Origin: Larimichthys crocea
Taxonomy: Eukaryota > Chordata > Actinopteri > Sciaenidae
Length of the DNA: 64,000 bases
NCBI RefSeq assembly: GCF_000972845.2
Contig: NC_040025.1
Span: 19,585,399 to 19,649,398, forward strand
Reading direction: 5' to 3'
Both the position numbers and the translations under genes were made by a program. Shown here one piece after another: positions 12,986 through 25,318 of the stretch (position 1 is the stretch's first letter; the number at the start of each line of letters is the position of its first letter). A model generated the notes under the pieces. That model ran no database searches and was not told the origin of the DNA. It worked only from the letters and a program-made list of their open reading frames with translations.

Positions 12986-15900
12986 CCCGTTCTAGTCTCA
13001 TGTGCGCCAGGCGTCGGTTTTTCTCTATTTCCGGATTTTTCATCTTCATGGAATCTCACACCCGTGCAAGGTCAAAGCAACATGTTACTGTATGTTATGT
13101 CTGCTTTTTTTCTCCTCATGAAATTATTTTGATTGCAGTCAGGTAGTGTAGTTTCCAGAACAATCTGAACTCTAGTCCTAGACAGGATAAAACAGGTTCA
13201 TAGTACATTTCCACACCAGTAAATATCCTATGAAAAAAGCAAATTTTGTCAATGTCAGGCAGTATTTCTTTGCTTATACAGATGTCACATATCTTGTTAT
13301 ACCAAGTTATTATTCCTAAATCGTGTTCAATACATGCAAAAATCGTTGTTTTGTGTTTTACTGATCAGTTCAGCTTTTAAAAGACAATCAAAGAATTTAT
13401 TCTGAACAGACAGTTATAATAACAATATAAAACACTTTGCACTATTTTACTGTATGAAAAATTTATAGCTTGGCTACCAAGAGACAGAGACTAGAGTAGT
13501 TTGTTCCGCTATCCATATCTCATGTCCTCCGGAACTCTGAGGAAATACCAGCATCATCATTTGGTATTCATGATGCAGGATTTTCCCTGGTCGATGACTG
13601 AATTGCTGAGTTGTGAAAAGATTTTGATCCCGATGTGTAACATGCCTCAGAGCCCACTGAAGTTTATGTCTGACGGTTGGTTGGCCTTGAAGTGGGGGTA
13701 AGCAATGTTTTACTGGCAATTTGTTTTGCAGTCTGAAATATTGAATAAGTAGTGTATCGCTGGGCACCGTCATGCTCCGCGAGCTTCACGGTAGTTTGGT
13801 AACCTGTTTGATTTGTTGTATCTGCACAGCTTTGCTCCTCTCTGGAGGAGGGTGAGTGTTTCCTTCCTTCTGAGACCAATTTGATGTGCATATTGACAGA
13901 GAGTTCATCTATGTACGCAATATAATATTTTTTTTTTTTTTACATTGTAGAGCATTATATTACTGGAATTTGATTGCATAAACATTTACAAAGGTTATAC
14001 TGTATTACAGCCTTTTCTACCATGAAGCTTGAGGCAAAAACTAACCCAGATATATGTAAGAAAAAGAGCAAAATCTTCACATTTTAATAATAAACAAAAC
14101 AACCAAATCGAATTAATCCTTTTAGTCTATGCAGACTGACAAACATTTGTGATCATTTTTACACTTTCATCAAGTTTTCCAACTTAGTTATGAAACTTGA
14201 AAGTAGGTCTAAAGTCATGCAGGGGGCAGCAGAGCAGAGAGAGTTTTCTGTCACTCTCTATTCTGACATACTTGCACAAATAATGACCAAACATGAATTT
14301 TATTTGAAGTTAAAGTGAAGACTGGCATTTTTCTATTATTCAGCTTTTCAGACCGACAAGCATGCATAAACATTTTGTTAACTTTGGCCGATTTCAAGAT
14401 ATTGAAATGAATGCAGCTGTAGCTCACTTATTAGGCCCATCACTCAGCATTACATGATACCACATGCAGTGAAACAGAGTCACCACTCTGTTATACAGTG
14501 TGCTTTTATCAGGTGAATAGAATAGTATGAATAATTTAAAAAATTTAAAATAAACAAACAAAAAACAAAGTAAAACCAACATGGATGCATTTAGTACACA
14601 AACACATAAACACACACACACAAAGACAGTTCACCTTACATACATGTACTTCCCTCAAGCTTTGCTCTCTCGTTCCTTTTCATCCACTGCCTGTCATTTT
14701 TCACATGTTGTCTTATAACTGGGAACATTTGTTGTTGCTTCCGGGCAATGCTGTGGCGCATCTATCATAACACACGTAGCCACGCACAATAGCGCAAGAA
14801 CACATATACACATAATAATCCCTGAATGAACAGACTCCTGTGTTGCCTACAACTGCCTTAATTGGAAAGAAAAATCCAATTCACGAGTGCACACTGCTGC
14901 CCTGTGTATCGACAAAATACAGCGCTCACTGAAAGGATGAATTCGCCCAAATCCCTCTTGATCATTTCTCATTCTGAGTAAAGTTGTTTTCTTGTTTGAG
15001 CTGTTTGATGACTAAGTTTCTGATTCTAGTTTTATTCTTTTTTTTTTTCTGGTTTGTTGTTTCAAGACCACGAGCAGATAGCTATTATTGGGCTGAAAGA
15101 GCTTCCAAAAACTGCAAACTCGTACCAACTCCACACTGGGTGGCTATGACCTTTAAGGATTGGCAGAGCACCAAGCCAGAGTATGACGTTCCTAATACAC
15201 TTAATATATACTACTCAAGCATTATGAAACAAATGATGCTACAGGAAAAATAGCAACATTACAGCAACAATAATGGATTTTGACTTAAACTAATAATAAT
15301 TAGAGGTTTGGATGAACAAAAAATGTTACATTTCCAAAAGTGTCTAAATGTTTAAACATCATTCATACAAATGCAGTTTAGCCCAGTTTAAAACTCCCTG
15401 TTGAACGATACCAGTTTAATGTCAAACTGCATGCTTTGCCTGGACGAGTCCAGACTCCCCACTTTGAGAGAAATTACACAGCAGGCAGTTTAATGTCTTC
15501 AATATGGCATCAAATCCTCCTGCCAAAGACTCAGCCACATCAGTGGGGAGAAGAAATACATTGCCAGCTCAGTTTTCCTGAGAGTTTCCAAATTTTCACT
15601 GCCCTCTCCTGGTGTCCTTCACCTACATTCCAGTCCAAATAAAAACACAGCACACTGAGGCAGTCAGGATAGAAGTCGAGGCGTCCATGGCCACCATCGT
15701 GATGTTTCTGCAAATGTGAGATACACAAGTGAGTTCATTTTCAGTTCAATGTCGAATCAGTGGCTAAGTTTTGCACAAATTGAAACACAAAACTGAAGGC
15801 TGAATTATACTCCATGTCAAAATGTTACTGTTAACTGAAAAACACCCAAACAAATGTAATGTAGCCAACAACACAGGTTTATATTTACCGTGGGTCAGAG

Positions 15901-16646
15901 ATGCTGTGATTTAAACAGCACTGTGTAGCACACCATCATTCGCTAATGTGGTTGTCAGTAGCGACAGTGTCACAAGCTATAGAAGATTCTCCACAAACTC
16001 TGCTTTGGTTCACGTTTTCCACAAAGTGCCGTCGCTCTGCAGAGAAATATGAACATCCCGAACAAAAGGCTCACACATTACAGAATCCATCAATTTGCCA
16101 GCTTTTCTGTTCTTGTCTTGTTCGCAAATCGGCTTGGTGTTGTTATCGTGCCTGGATGGTAGTTAACTGTCATCACTCAATATCGGCTTTTGATGCTCGC
16201 CTCATTTCCCAAATGTTGCCTGGGAGTGTTAAAGGGTGGAAGATAAACAGACTGAAAAACAGTTAGTGTGTGTGTCCGAGAGAGAGGGAGTGAGAAAGGG
16301 AAGAAAAAAAACAGCTGAAAAGGTAGGAAGAAGTCAGAAAAGGCTACATTTGCAGAAGGTAAGAGGAAGCAGAGACAGACAAGGCGGGAATGAGCTGAGA
16401 TCTGGAGGTGGGAGCAGGAGTCCTTTTAGGAGTAGAGGACAGTGAGAGAAATCATGTACAGTCAGCAGATGAAAGAGAAAGTGGGGAAACTTAGATGGGT
16501 ATTTGTCAGGTGTTAGTGAGTTTGAGAATGTGGGGAGAAAGTGGAAAGAGCTTGAGCCGAAAGCCTCTCATGAACGAGAGATAGAAGGATTGTTGCTGTC
16601 TGGGATGAGTTGGAGAGGAGTGGGTGCTTTATATCATAATGGGAAA

Positions 16647-16687
16647 CGTGTGTGTGGGTGTGTGTGTGTGTGTGTGTGTGGGTGTGT
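16647..16687. repeat. imperfect GT microsatellite
   Basis: A GT run of about 40 bases interrupted by GGG at two places. Confidence 0.95.
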
Positions 16688-16967
16688 TGTTTTCTCCCAG
16701 CTGCTGATTTGAGTAGTAAAATAAGTTTTTTCTTTTTTTTTTGCTTTTAGACACAAACCCGAAAATCATAACATTATCTGACAAATTATACCGCAGACCC
16801 GTCGCCACAACAGACTAAAACACCATTAACCTCTTTTGCCTGTGGCACACCATATGGCCCAGAATCATGTAGACGGAAAGAGATAATAGCTGCTGTTGCA
16901 ATCTGCAATGATTGAGTCATAAATGTAAAATGTAATAAGAAATAGGCGATTCAATGTGGCATTTTAT

Positions 16968-17165
16968 ATTTTTTTTGATAAGATGAGATATACTTTATTA
17001 TCAGCAAGGGGAAAATTGACTTGGACAGTAGTGCTACACACAGCTACAGTCCATTTAAATACACCAAAGACAGACTTATAAACTAAATGCAATAAAAAAT
17101 AACAAGAATGTGCAACATATTACACTAGTCTCATGAGCTAAAGATGTATAAATACATAGAAGACT
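16968..17165 (+). repeat. diverged dispersed repeat (ACTTTATT...GGGGAAA type)
   Basis: It begins GATAAGATGAGATATACTTT and continues with GCAAGGGGAAAATTGACTTG, then AAAAATAACAAGAATGTGCA and ACATATTACACTAGTC. These follow a widespread teleost repeat in which a DNA segment with ACTTTATTGATCCC and GGGGAAATTCAC occurs. The family is not assigned. Confidence 0.5.
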
Positions 17166-20100
17166 TTATTCTCTGCATTTAAGATAAATATGTGAGAATT
17201 TACAGTACCAACCGACACACTCGCTTTCCCACTGCAGCATATTCAGATGTGACGGTTTTCTTATGCCTCTTTTGTGATCGCTCTCTCGGCTGCTGAGCTC
17301 TTTCCATCATTCCCACCCACTCTGCAATTACATTACTCCTTGATTGAGGAGATGGAAACTTCATCTTCATATATTGTCTTTATTTCCTGCCATCTCTCCC
17401 TCTTAACCTTCCTCCTACTTGTTCATTACTCCCTGTGCCTCGCTGTTCCCCTCATTTTCTCCCTCTTCCCTCCTGTCTCCATCTCTCACGCTCCCACTTG
17501 ACATATCTGCTCACATTTAGTCTCCCTTTTCTCTTGCTCACTTCCTTCTGCCTGTCCACTTGCATCTGCCGCCAGAGTAAGCCTCAGCCTTTTGACTGAA
17601 CCTTCCCTGTCAGACCTGCCACCCAGCCCAAGAGACTCAATTAGAAACCCATTAAAGTGACAGAGGTAGAATATGAAATTTCCACCCCAAACACTTTGGT
17701 ATTTAAGTAGCTTTTCCAATGAAATGTTATGAAACGCTAGTAAATTATCATATTATGTAATATTACACTTAGCAGCACTAAGAGATAAGCTATGAACAAT
17801 GCACATAACATCAAGGTTTAATATGCGTTGCCATGGCAGGGGAATAATAACAACAGCCTCCCAAGGTCCTTTGGAGAATACAACATTTGAATAATTTTGC
17901 GCTGCCTTTGAGTCATAATTGCTGTTAAAAGCTTCTCATGAAACATATTTGGTATAGACAGTATTTATTAAATTGATTCTGTACAAATTGAGGGCACTGA
18001 AGAGGATTTATTTTAAATTTTACCTTCTAGGTTTTTTGTATAATTGCATCGGGATGATTATTCAAATATCTTCATATTCATTCTTGAGGCAAGTTTTAAA
18101 TATACACAGTTTCACTGATTTTTGTTTCATATAATGTGGTTGTTATGTCCCAAGGTACCTTGCTATGTACTACAGTATGACTATGTGTTGTGAGAATATC
18201 ATTAATGCAGTATTTTTGGTTTGGCTATTCTAAATTTAAGTAGTTTTCCGATAAATGCTTCTAGCTTACCGGAAAAATACGAAGATGGTATCGATCTTTT
18301 CATCTAACGCTGAATTATTTAGTTTGTGACTTGTAATTTAGAAGTACTTTTCTCCTTATCGTTCCAAAAATGTAACTTAAGAATTTTCCCACGATAAACG
18401 AATTATTCTGTAAATTTGACAAAATGAATATGCCCATTCTTTAATTTATCCCCATGACTGCTTCACACCATCTTAGTGCACCATGGGGTCTTCACACATA
18501 AATGGCAGGTCAGTTAACAACAGCTGTCTCTCTGCTTCTAACCAATAACAGTTAGGTGTTGTCAATGTCTATACTTACGAGACTGTTGAAGGATATTGAA
18601 TATGAAGGCTGTAAAGATAAGAACATATATTATTATTATTTTAGTTCTATTGTTTCCGTCTCCCAGAGCGCTTTGATCCCAGGGACAAATATGGCGTTGA
18701 AGTGACCATGTACAGGCCATTTTGAAGCTGTAGTGCCTGCAGGCACCTGTCTCTTGTCTGTCATAGAGCTCTACAAATGGGCCATTTTTCCAACCCTGCA
18801 TACAATGGTGATATGTTCATTCCCTTGATGGCCACTGTGACAATGACATTCACACGCTAACAAAAGCCAGCTTCTCCTCAGTTTAGTCTCTCAGGCAACA
18901 GCTCATTTTCTCCTGAGTCCTCCTTACTCCAACTAATAACATCCCCAACCTACACACTTCCCATGAATGTCCCGCCCAATACATTCAGCAGCCTTTCATT
19001 ACAATATGAATTGACAACATGTAGTCTAGAGATTCAGGAATGGTTAGCATGGGCGGATAAACGTTAAGTGCAAGCTGCCCACCATCACACCCCTAGTCCT
19101 TTCGTTCTATTTGTCTGAGGGATATTTATAGGGCACCTTGAACTGGGGTCTTGAGGCAGGTGATGAGAACTGGGGGGCTGTCCCAGCTGGTGGTGATTAA
19201 TGCATGAATATGTGAGTTTTATCACAAGTCCAACAGCCTCGGGACCAAGGACTGTCAGTGCAATTAAAGACGAGTGGCAGACGTAAGAAAAGCGAGGCAG
19301 TGGCTATCTGCAGATTGCAGACCGAGTCGGGGAACATTGGCGGCTCAGTGAAGGTTCCAGCAACGGCGTCTATTCATTCCTTAATCACCTCCACTACTCA
19401 TTAGGGTCTTCTTTTGTTCCAGCCGCCGTCTTCTCCTGCACTGTGCCAGCAGATAAAGTATGGCAGGCTCAGACGAGAGAAGAGCTTGGGGAACCCCATT
19501 AAACGGTGACAGAGAAAGGATGGAGAATGAGGAGGGAAAAAGGAGAAGTGACGTTGGAGTGGTGGAGTCAGTCAGCTAAGGAAGAAGAGAGGACTCAGGG
19601 GAGAGGGGTGGTGACAGCAGTGTGAGACACAGAGAGAGAACTGTCCGACCATGAAGGCCAGTAATTCCTCTCGATCTTCCTTTTAGGACTGTTGGAACGC
19701 TCAACCAGAGGAGCGTTACAGCATGGAAAGTTTGATATTATAACCATGGAGAGTTCAGCTCATTATAGCTGTGATCACTTGAATTACATCTACAATAATA
19801 TCCACAAACCTGTGAACTTGAACTGAACATGAGGTATTGCATTTTAGTACAGTAACTGGATGTAAATTAGAGGTTTTATTCAATCATTCTACTTCCTAAT
19901 GGAGTGCAGGAGTCCCTGTCTTGCTATGTAAAGGTATCGAGGTCTTTTATAAGTTATCATTATGCCTAGTTAATGTGTTCCATTGAGAGTAATCTCACCC
20001 TAAGTGCTTGCCAGTGTCAGAGCTATACAGAGAGAAAAGGGAAGAGGAATGTTTTGCATGTGATTGTGCCAACAGCTGAGAACCATAACAGCTAAACCGC

Positions 20101-23100
20101 TTTAATATAATGTCCACACTAGTGATCATTACAGTGTTTGGAGGCTGATTACAGAGAAATACTCTGTGAAATATAAACTTCTGCCAGTTTAAACTGAGCA
20201 GATGGACATATGGGCCAATGCAAATATAGTAATACTTCCCATCTCTGCTCAGTTTACGTAAAATTAAGCCACAGTTAACAATATTATGCACTCGGAAGAA
20301 GAACTATTTAATGACACCTAGTTTTAGAAAACAATCAAACTGAGGCGTTACCTCAGCTTCCTAGATTTTCTTTTGACTGACTACTAAATACTTGGATCCC
20401 CACAAGCAGAAAGAAAAAGTCTGTAGTTTAAATCTCACTTAAATCATTGGGGCAGCAGAGGCTTGGCTGCTTTTATTCTGAAGGAATAATTTATTTTTGG
20501 AGATGCATCCCTCTCTGACGAGGATTCTGTGTTTCATCCATGCTGAGAAGAACAACAGGAAGCTTGTGTGACAAGGAGTCACTGAGTCCTCCATTTAAGT
20601 TTTACTGCAACACTGCAAAGTTTGGCATCACACTCATAGGATTCACCAGTTAGGTAGGGCCACTGAAGAGACACGTCTGTTGAGTCTCACATTCAAAATA
20701 ATATTTTTCATGGTGTTATTTCAAAGTGACCTTATACAGTACCCAACAGGTGCCTTACAACCTTTCACTCAGTCATTCAGTTATTATTTGACCAGTGTCC
20801 TGAAAACAGTTTGAGGTAGATAAAATGATTTAAAGTAGTTTAATTAACACTTTCATTCTCATTATTGCATTATCAGTCCATCCTGTCAACATAGAAATTG
20901 TTTAGTCCACCAAATATCTTTTCTTTTCTTATAAATATTGAAAATATTGTTAATGTCTTTGTCGAATCAACGCCTCAAAACCAAAAGAGAGTCAATCTGC
21001 ACAGATATGAAAGAAAAACGTAGCAAATCCTCCCATTTATGAAGCTTAAAGACTTAAAGATAAATTTGGCATGAAAGAAATGTTTCCATCAGCCACTTAA
21101 TTATTTCATCACATGTTTAAAGAATTGTATCCAATATAAATACTGAGCAAACTAATATTATATTTAAAATCTATAAATAAACTATATAATGAAGTCATTT
21201 TCTAAATAACCTCATGCCTAGTTTGACATTCTCTGTACTGCAGTCTCTTATTCTTTCCAAAGACTTCGGACCAACTACCGGTTTTCTTTTCTGTATGTAT
21301 TTCTGTATGTACCTGCAGACTAAAGGCTTTAGATGATTGAAATGAAACAGGATGTACGATGTGTTATCTGACAACATTTCAAACAACACAAATGTTGATG
21401 TGTGTTCAGAATGGCTTAACAGCAGGGTGGACATTCTGCTGTCATACCTCGCATCTCACCGTAACTCTGATCTCTACATGAAGAACTACGTGTCTTCTGA
21501 ATGTCTTTGTAATCTCAATCCAATACATTGTCCAAATGGGGATATATTGGCACACACTTTTGGCCTGTATGTGAAGACTGAAAAGGTTTATGGATTTCAA
21601 ACTCAACCTCACTGTGGAGATTGCAGATTGTCTGCTTCTGAAAGTTGAATGTAATTAAATTTCCTGTGAGCGGTATGCAGTGCAGGAAGGAGCTGTTTTA
21701 AGTCTAACGGTTGTTCTTTCAGTGTAAATAGACCCTGTTTGGCAAGGACACGGTGATTTGGATAATTACATCATTACAAAGCCACATGGTGTACAACAGT
21801 TGTTTTAGTCTCTGTGCCAAATCATTATTTATTTCATCACAGCAGAATTACCATTTCCCTCAGTTGTGTGCTCGGCTGGTTAAACAGCTTATTATTGATA
21901 AAGTAAATCAAGGAAGTTTGATGGTGAGGAAAATGTAAGCAAGCCATAAAGTGTGATAAATTCTCATCAGCGTTTAAAGAAAAAGTCTCTCTGCAGCGCA
22001 GTTCATTGCTTATATATCTTACAAGATTTTTACTACCCATGTCTTGCACAGCGATTGTGTGCACATAAACCTTTTCACAGAGACAAAAAACAAATATAAG
22101 TTTAATGTGAGGAAGAAGATAAAAGTTATATGAACATTAAATTATTCCCCATAAGCTGTCTGTTTTCTAGGTAGCTTGAAAGAGGAGTTTCAGACAGATT
22201 ATCGTATTTCAGTTATGAAGAGTAAAAAGACAGATGATCCTTTCAGCCCACTTCTTTCTCTTCTTTTATTAGTCATCATTTTACTTTTGCAAACATAAAT
22301 ATCGCATATGCTCAGATTTTTATGCCAAAGAAAAAGAAACTCTGTGGCAGACATCCATACTTGCAGAGAGATGATAGGCGAGCTTGTGTCTTTGTCAGAT
22401 AATGCTCCTGCTGGCATGTGAGGAAATGAGGAAAGAGCAGAATGAAAGTGGAAGCAGAGAGAGGAAATGATGCTCTTATCTCAAATCCTTAATAGATCAC
22501 CCCAAACACAGCAAGCGTGAGTAAAGGTTTGTACAACGTTGTACTCTCATTGCAGGTAGCGAATGCAGGGAGGCAAAGCAACAAAAAAAGATGATGTTTT
22601 TGATTATCTCTACAACTCTCACCAGCTTCTGATGTCTCCAGTATTTTTCTCCCACCCACTGTCTGTCTACCCACTCTGTGTTTCACTGTTTTTCTGAGAT
22701 AGAGACTAAAAGATCAATACGAGGCACTTGGACCTCATCAGACATTGATTCAGACTTATGGAGAATGACCTAGAAAACATTGCAATTACCTGCTTGATAA
22801 CTCAATGTAGCTTTTAAAAAATAAAAAATCCTATTGCTATGCACTTGCACACATACACAAACACACACTGCTGCACACATCACCACAAAGTCTGAAAGCT
22901 GAAGCAATAATAGGAACAGCAGCCTGACCATTCTCTCTCCTTACCTCTAACATCCAATTGGTCTACCAGGGAATAGAAATCATTAAAAAATGTTTGCAGC
23001 CGAAGCAAGTGATAATGATTTGTTGCTTCATGTATCTTGAATCTGCATGGTTCTGCAAGATTTCAGTGAAACAAACAGTTTAACAGAGTGAATCATTAAG

Positions 23101-24017
23101 AAAGACTGCAGTGGAGAAAAACATCCATAATTGTGACTCAATAAATGAGTCACACTATGTATCCAAATTATGATAAAATAATTGTTTTTGTGCTATCATT
23201 AGTAGGAAATCTCTCATAATAAAGAGTCGCATGCAAATTAATTTTTTGACATAATCAGCCAACCTATTAATAGCGGGCAATGATTGCTTACAGGTAAGTA
23301 ATTGTATCAGGATTGCATTTATGTCACAATGATTCAATAATGAAAAAACACTGAAATATGTGTGCTACCATTTGTTTTATTTTAGGTTTAATAGGCTATT
23401 TACATTCATATTTCTGATGCAACACTGTGGCAGTAAGCATTTTATAATATCCAAGACTGGTTTTCTGAGTGAATACAGTGCATGAGTTTAGTAATAAATA
23501 AAAAGTTAAGTTCATCTTTTGGAAGTTTTTCACCTATTGTTTTAGTTTCAATCTCACTTTATGTTAAACAGAAAACAAAATGTCAAGTCACACTTGAGCT
23601 TACTGTAGCATATTCCTCCATATCAGCTCTTCCTCTCCATCCCCGTCAAGCAACCATCATAGTTTGCTTGTTCCTTTGCATAAATTCCACTAAAGTTTCT
23701 AAATGTTGTTGAGAGACGGTCAAGGGGACAACACAGGGAAGATAAAACATTTTCATGAGGCTACTGGGCAGCAGTGGCTTGAAGCTTGCCAGATAAGTAT
23801 GAGCTGTAAATTACAATACATTATTCAAAAAGAAGTGACAACTGTGTTCCTAATACCAAAGGCTGCACTGTGGGCAAGTTTGAAAAATTATACATTTGCA
23901 AGGTGCTCTCAACTAAGGTGTCACCTTAGGTGAGAACAGTTAGCCAGGCTATTATTTGTAGCCTTATAAAGTCCAACTCGACAAGCGTGATTAGTAATCT
24001 TGCCATAATGACAGCGT

Positions 24018-24019
<2 letters not shown>

Positions 24020-24061
<42 letters not shown>
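24020..24061. repeat. CA microsatellite
   Basis: A pure CA run of 20 units, the longest simple repeat in the window, about 370 bases upstream of the candidate first exon at 24432. It is likely to be polymorphic. Confidence 0.97.
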
Positions 24062-24431
24062 CTAGACCTCAAGCTCTTCACCCAGACACATCTGCGCTCA
24101 ATTAGTGCAAATAATTCAACAGCATGTTAGGTGGGCGGTGGACTGATAGCAAGAGGGACAGAGGAGCTTATGAAAGAGATGTAGTTTGCTGGAATGTGAA
24201 TTTAACGGAGCATCCGTCATTTTTTTTGCCAACCAAAGACTATTTATCTATTTAAAAAAAAGCTCTTGTAACACTCGGAATGACCTTTTTGCAAATTTTA
24301 CTTTGGAAAAAACTCTCCCTGCGTCTGTGGGCTGGAACGGGAGGACAGCAGATGTGGACAGCACATGCTGAAGTGACAAAGTCATTTAGCAAACACTTTT
24401 ATGTGAGCTGACCCGGAGCAATGCTTTCAAT

Positions 24432-24453
24432 ATGTATTCACCGCGTGCTACTG
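24432..24453 (+). CDS. candidate small first coding exon ahead of the 25211 exon
   Basis: An ATG at 24432 opens seven codons (MYSPRAT) plus one base and meets a strong donor, CTG|GTGAGTCTG. It ends in phase 1, and the exon at 25211 needs exactly one preceding base, so the join would make Asp and read MYSPRATD-PSSQPRQ. About 190 bases upstream lies an AT-rich TATTTAAAA stretch that could act as a TATA element, and the sequence between becomes GC-richer. A GTGAGT in the right phase can arise by chance, and I see no independent support, so this is a gene-model suggestion only. Confidence 0.27.
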
Positions 24454-25210
24454 GTGAGTCTGGCCAAAACTATATTAGAAACCACTGAACCTCACCAGAA
24501 ATCAAATCACACTGTGGTCATAAAAATGCTAATATTTATATTCAGCAGTCTCTCAAAGTAGTGACTTTGTTTGTGTGGCTGCATGTGTTTAAGCTCGTAG
24601 ACTTTTGCCACAGCTGTGTGTTCATACTCGCCCCAGAGACAGTAGCTGTGTTGATAAATGGCAAGCTACTGTGGAGTACAGTGTAAGGAGTAAAAGTTCA
24701 TTATGTGTGTCTTGAGAGGAATGATGCAGTGTGCTGCATTAATCATTTTGTTTCCCAAATGTCTTCATGCATTCTGTTTAAAGAGGAAAACTTACACTGA
24801 TGAGGACTGCATGAATGAAACATCATTCGTTCATGCAGTTTGTGTATACACAGGCCTTTTCCGTCTTTCTCATTTTGCTGGTGCCATCTCCATAGTCGTT
24901 TTTTAAATGTTCGAAACACATTTTACAGCTCCAGTTGCAAGTCTGTCCTACATGCTTCAACAAACACCATCCAAAACATAGAAACACGAGTTAACATAAC
25001 CATAATCAGTGGAAGATATATTTGAAAATCTCTTTGTATTTGTCTTAAATTGCTTAGTATCTTTGCATGATCTGCTGCCTGAGCTCAAACTTTATTTCCA
25101 AGAGCACGGAAGAATTCCACTATCTGTCTATCCTTGTTATTGTTCTAAATGCCTTCATAGTGTATGCCGTCTGTTAAGTTAACCCTGTCTGTCATTTGTT
25201 TTTCTCACAG

Positions 25211-25318
25211 ACCCCTCTTCGCAGCCGAGGCAGAAGCCGCCGGCCACTGACCTCTGCTACAAGACTGAAATCAGCAGTCTAATGGACTTCAACTCTCCGG
25301 ATGCTTCCCTGGACAAAG
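25211..25318 (+). CDS. kazn: candidate upstream exon, probably an alternative N-terminal exon of kazrin
   Basis: This block of 108 bases sits between an excellent acceptor (TTTGTTTTTCTCACAG) and an excellent donor (AAAG|GTAAGA). Only one of the three frames is open throughout: phase 1 to phase 1, 35 full codons including PSSQPRQKPPATDLCYKTEI and MDFNSPDASLDK. Phase 1 at the end is exactly what the kazrin exon at 51134 needs, and the join would read SLDK-V-LLREEV. The local GC content is well above the flanks. I do not recognise the peptide, so its place in kazrin rests on strand, phase and splice sites. The internal Met (MDFNS) could also serve as a start. It might instead belong to a different, unrecognised transcript (see the finding at 25624). 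Confidence 0.5.

Larger units (their letters stand above)
1..24431. other. intron or upstream non-coding sequence, no gene recognised
   Basis: No open frame in this 24-kb stretch on either strand looks like a known protein. The longest (134 codons, minus strand, 9877-10281) is Cys- and His-rich, lacks a domain I recognise and has no supporting splice or start context. The stretch carries one SINE, four older dispersed repeats, several microsatellites, two short hairpins and a few blocks resembling conserved enhancers, listed separately. A GA-rich tract occupies about 7650-7800. If the kazrin long-isoform first exon lies to the left, all of this is its first intron; otherwise part is intergenic. 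Confidence 0.6.

Noticed and set aside
24807..24838. Inverted repeat with CTGCATGAA arms
   Set aside because: Nine-base arms are short enough to be expected by chance in a window of this size.
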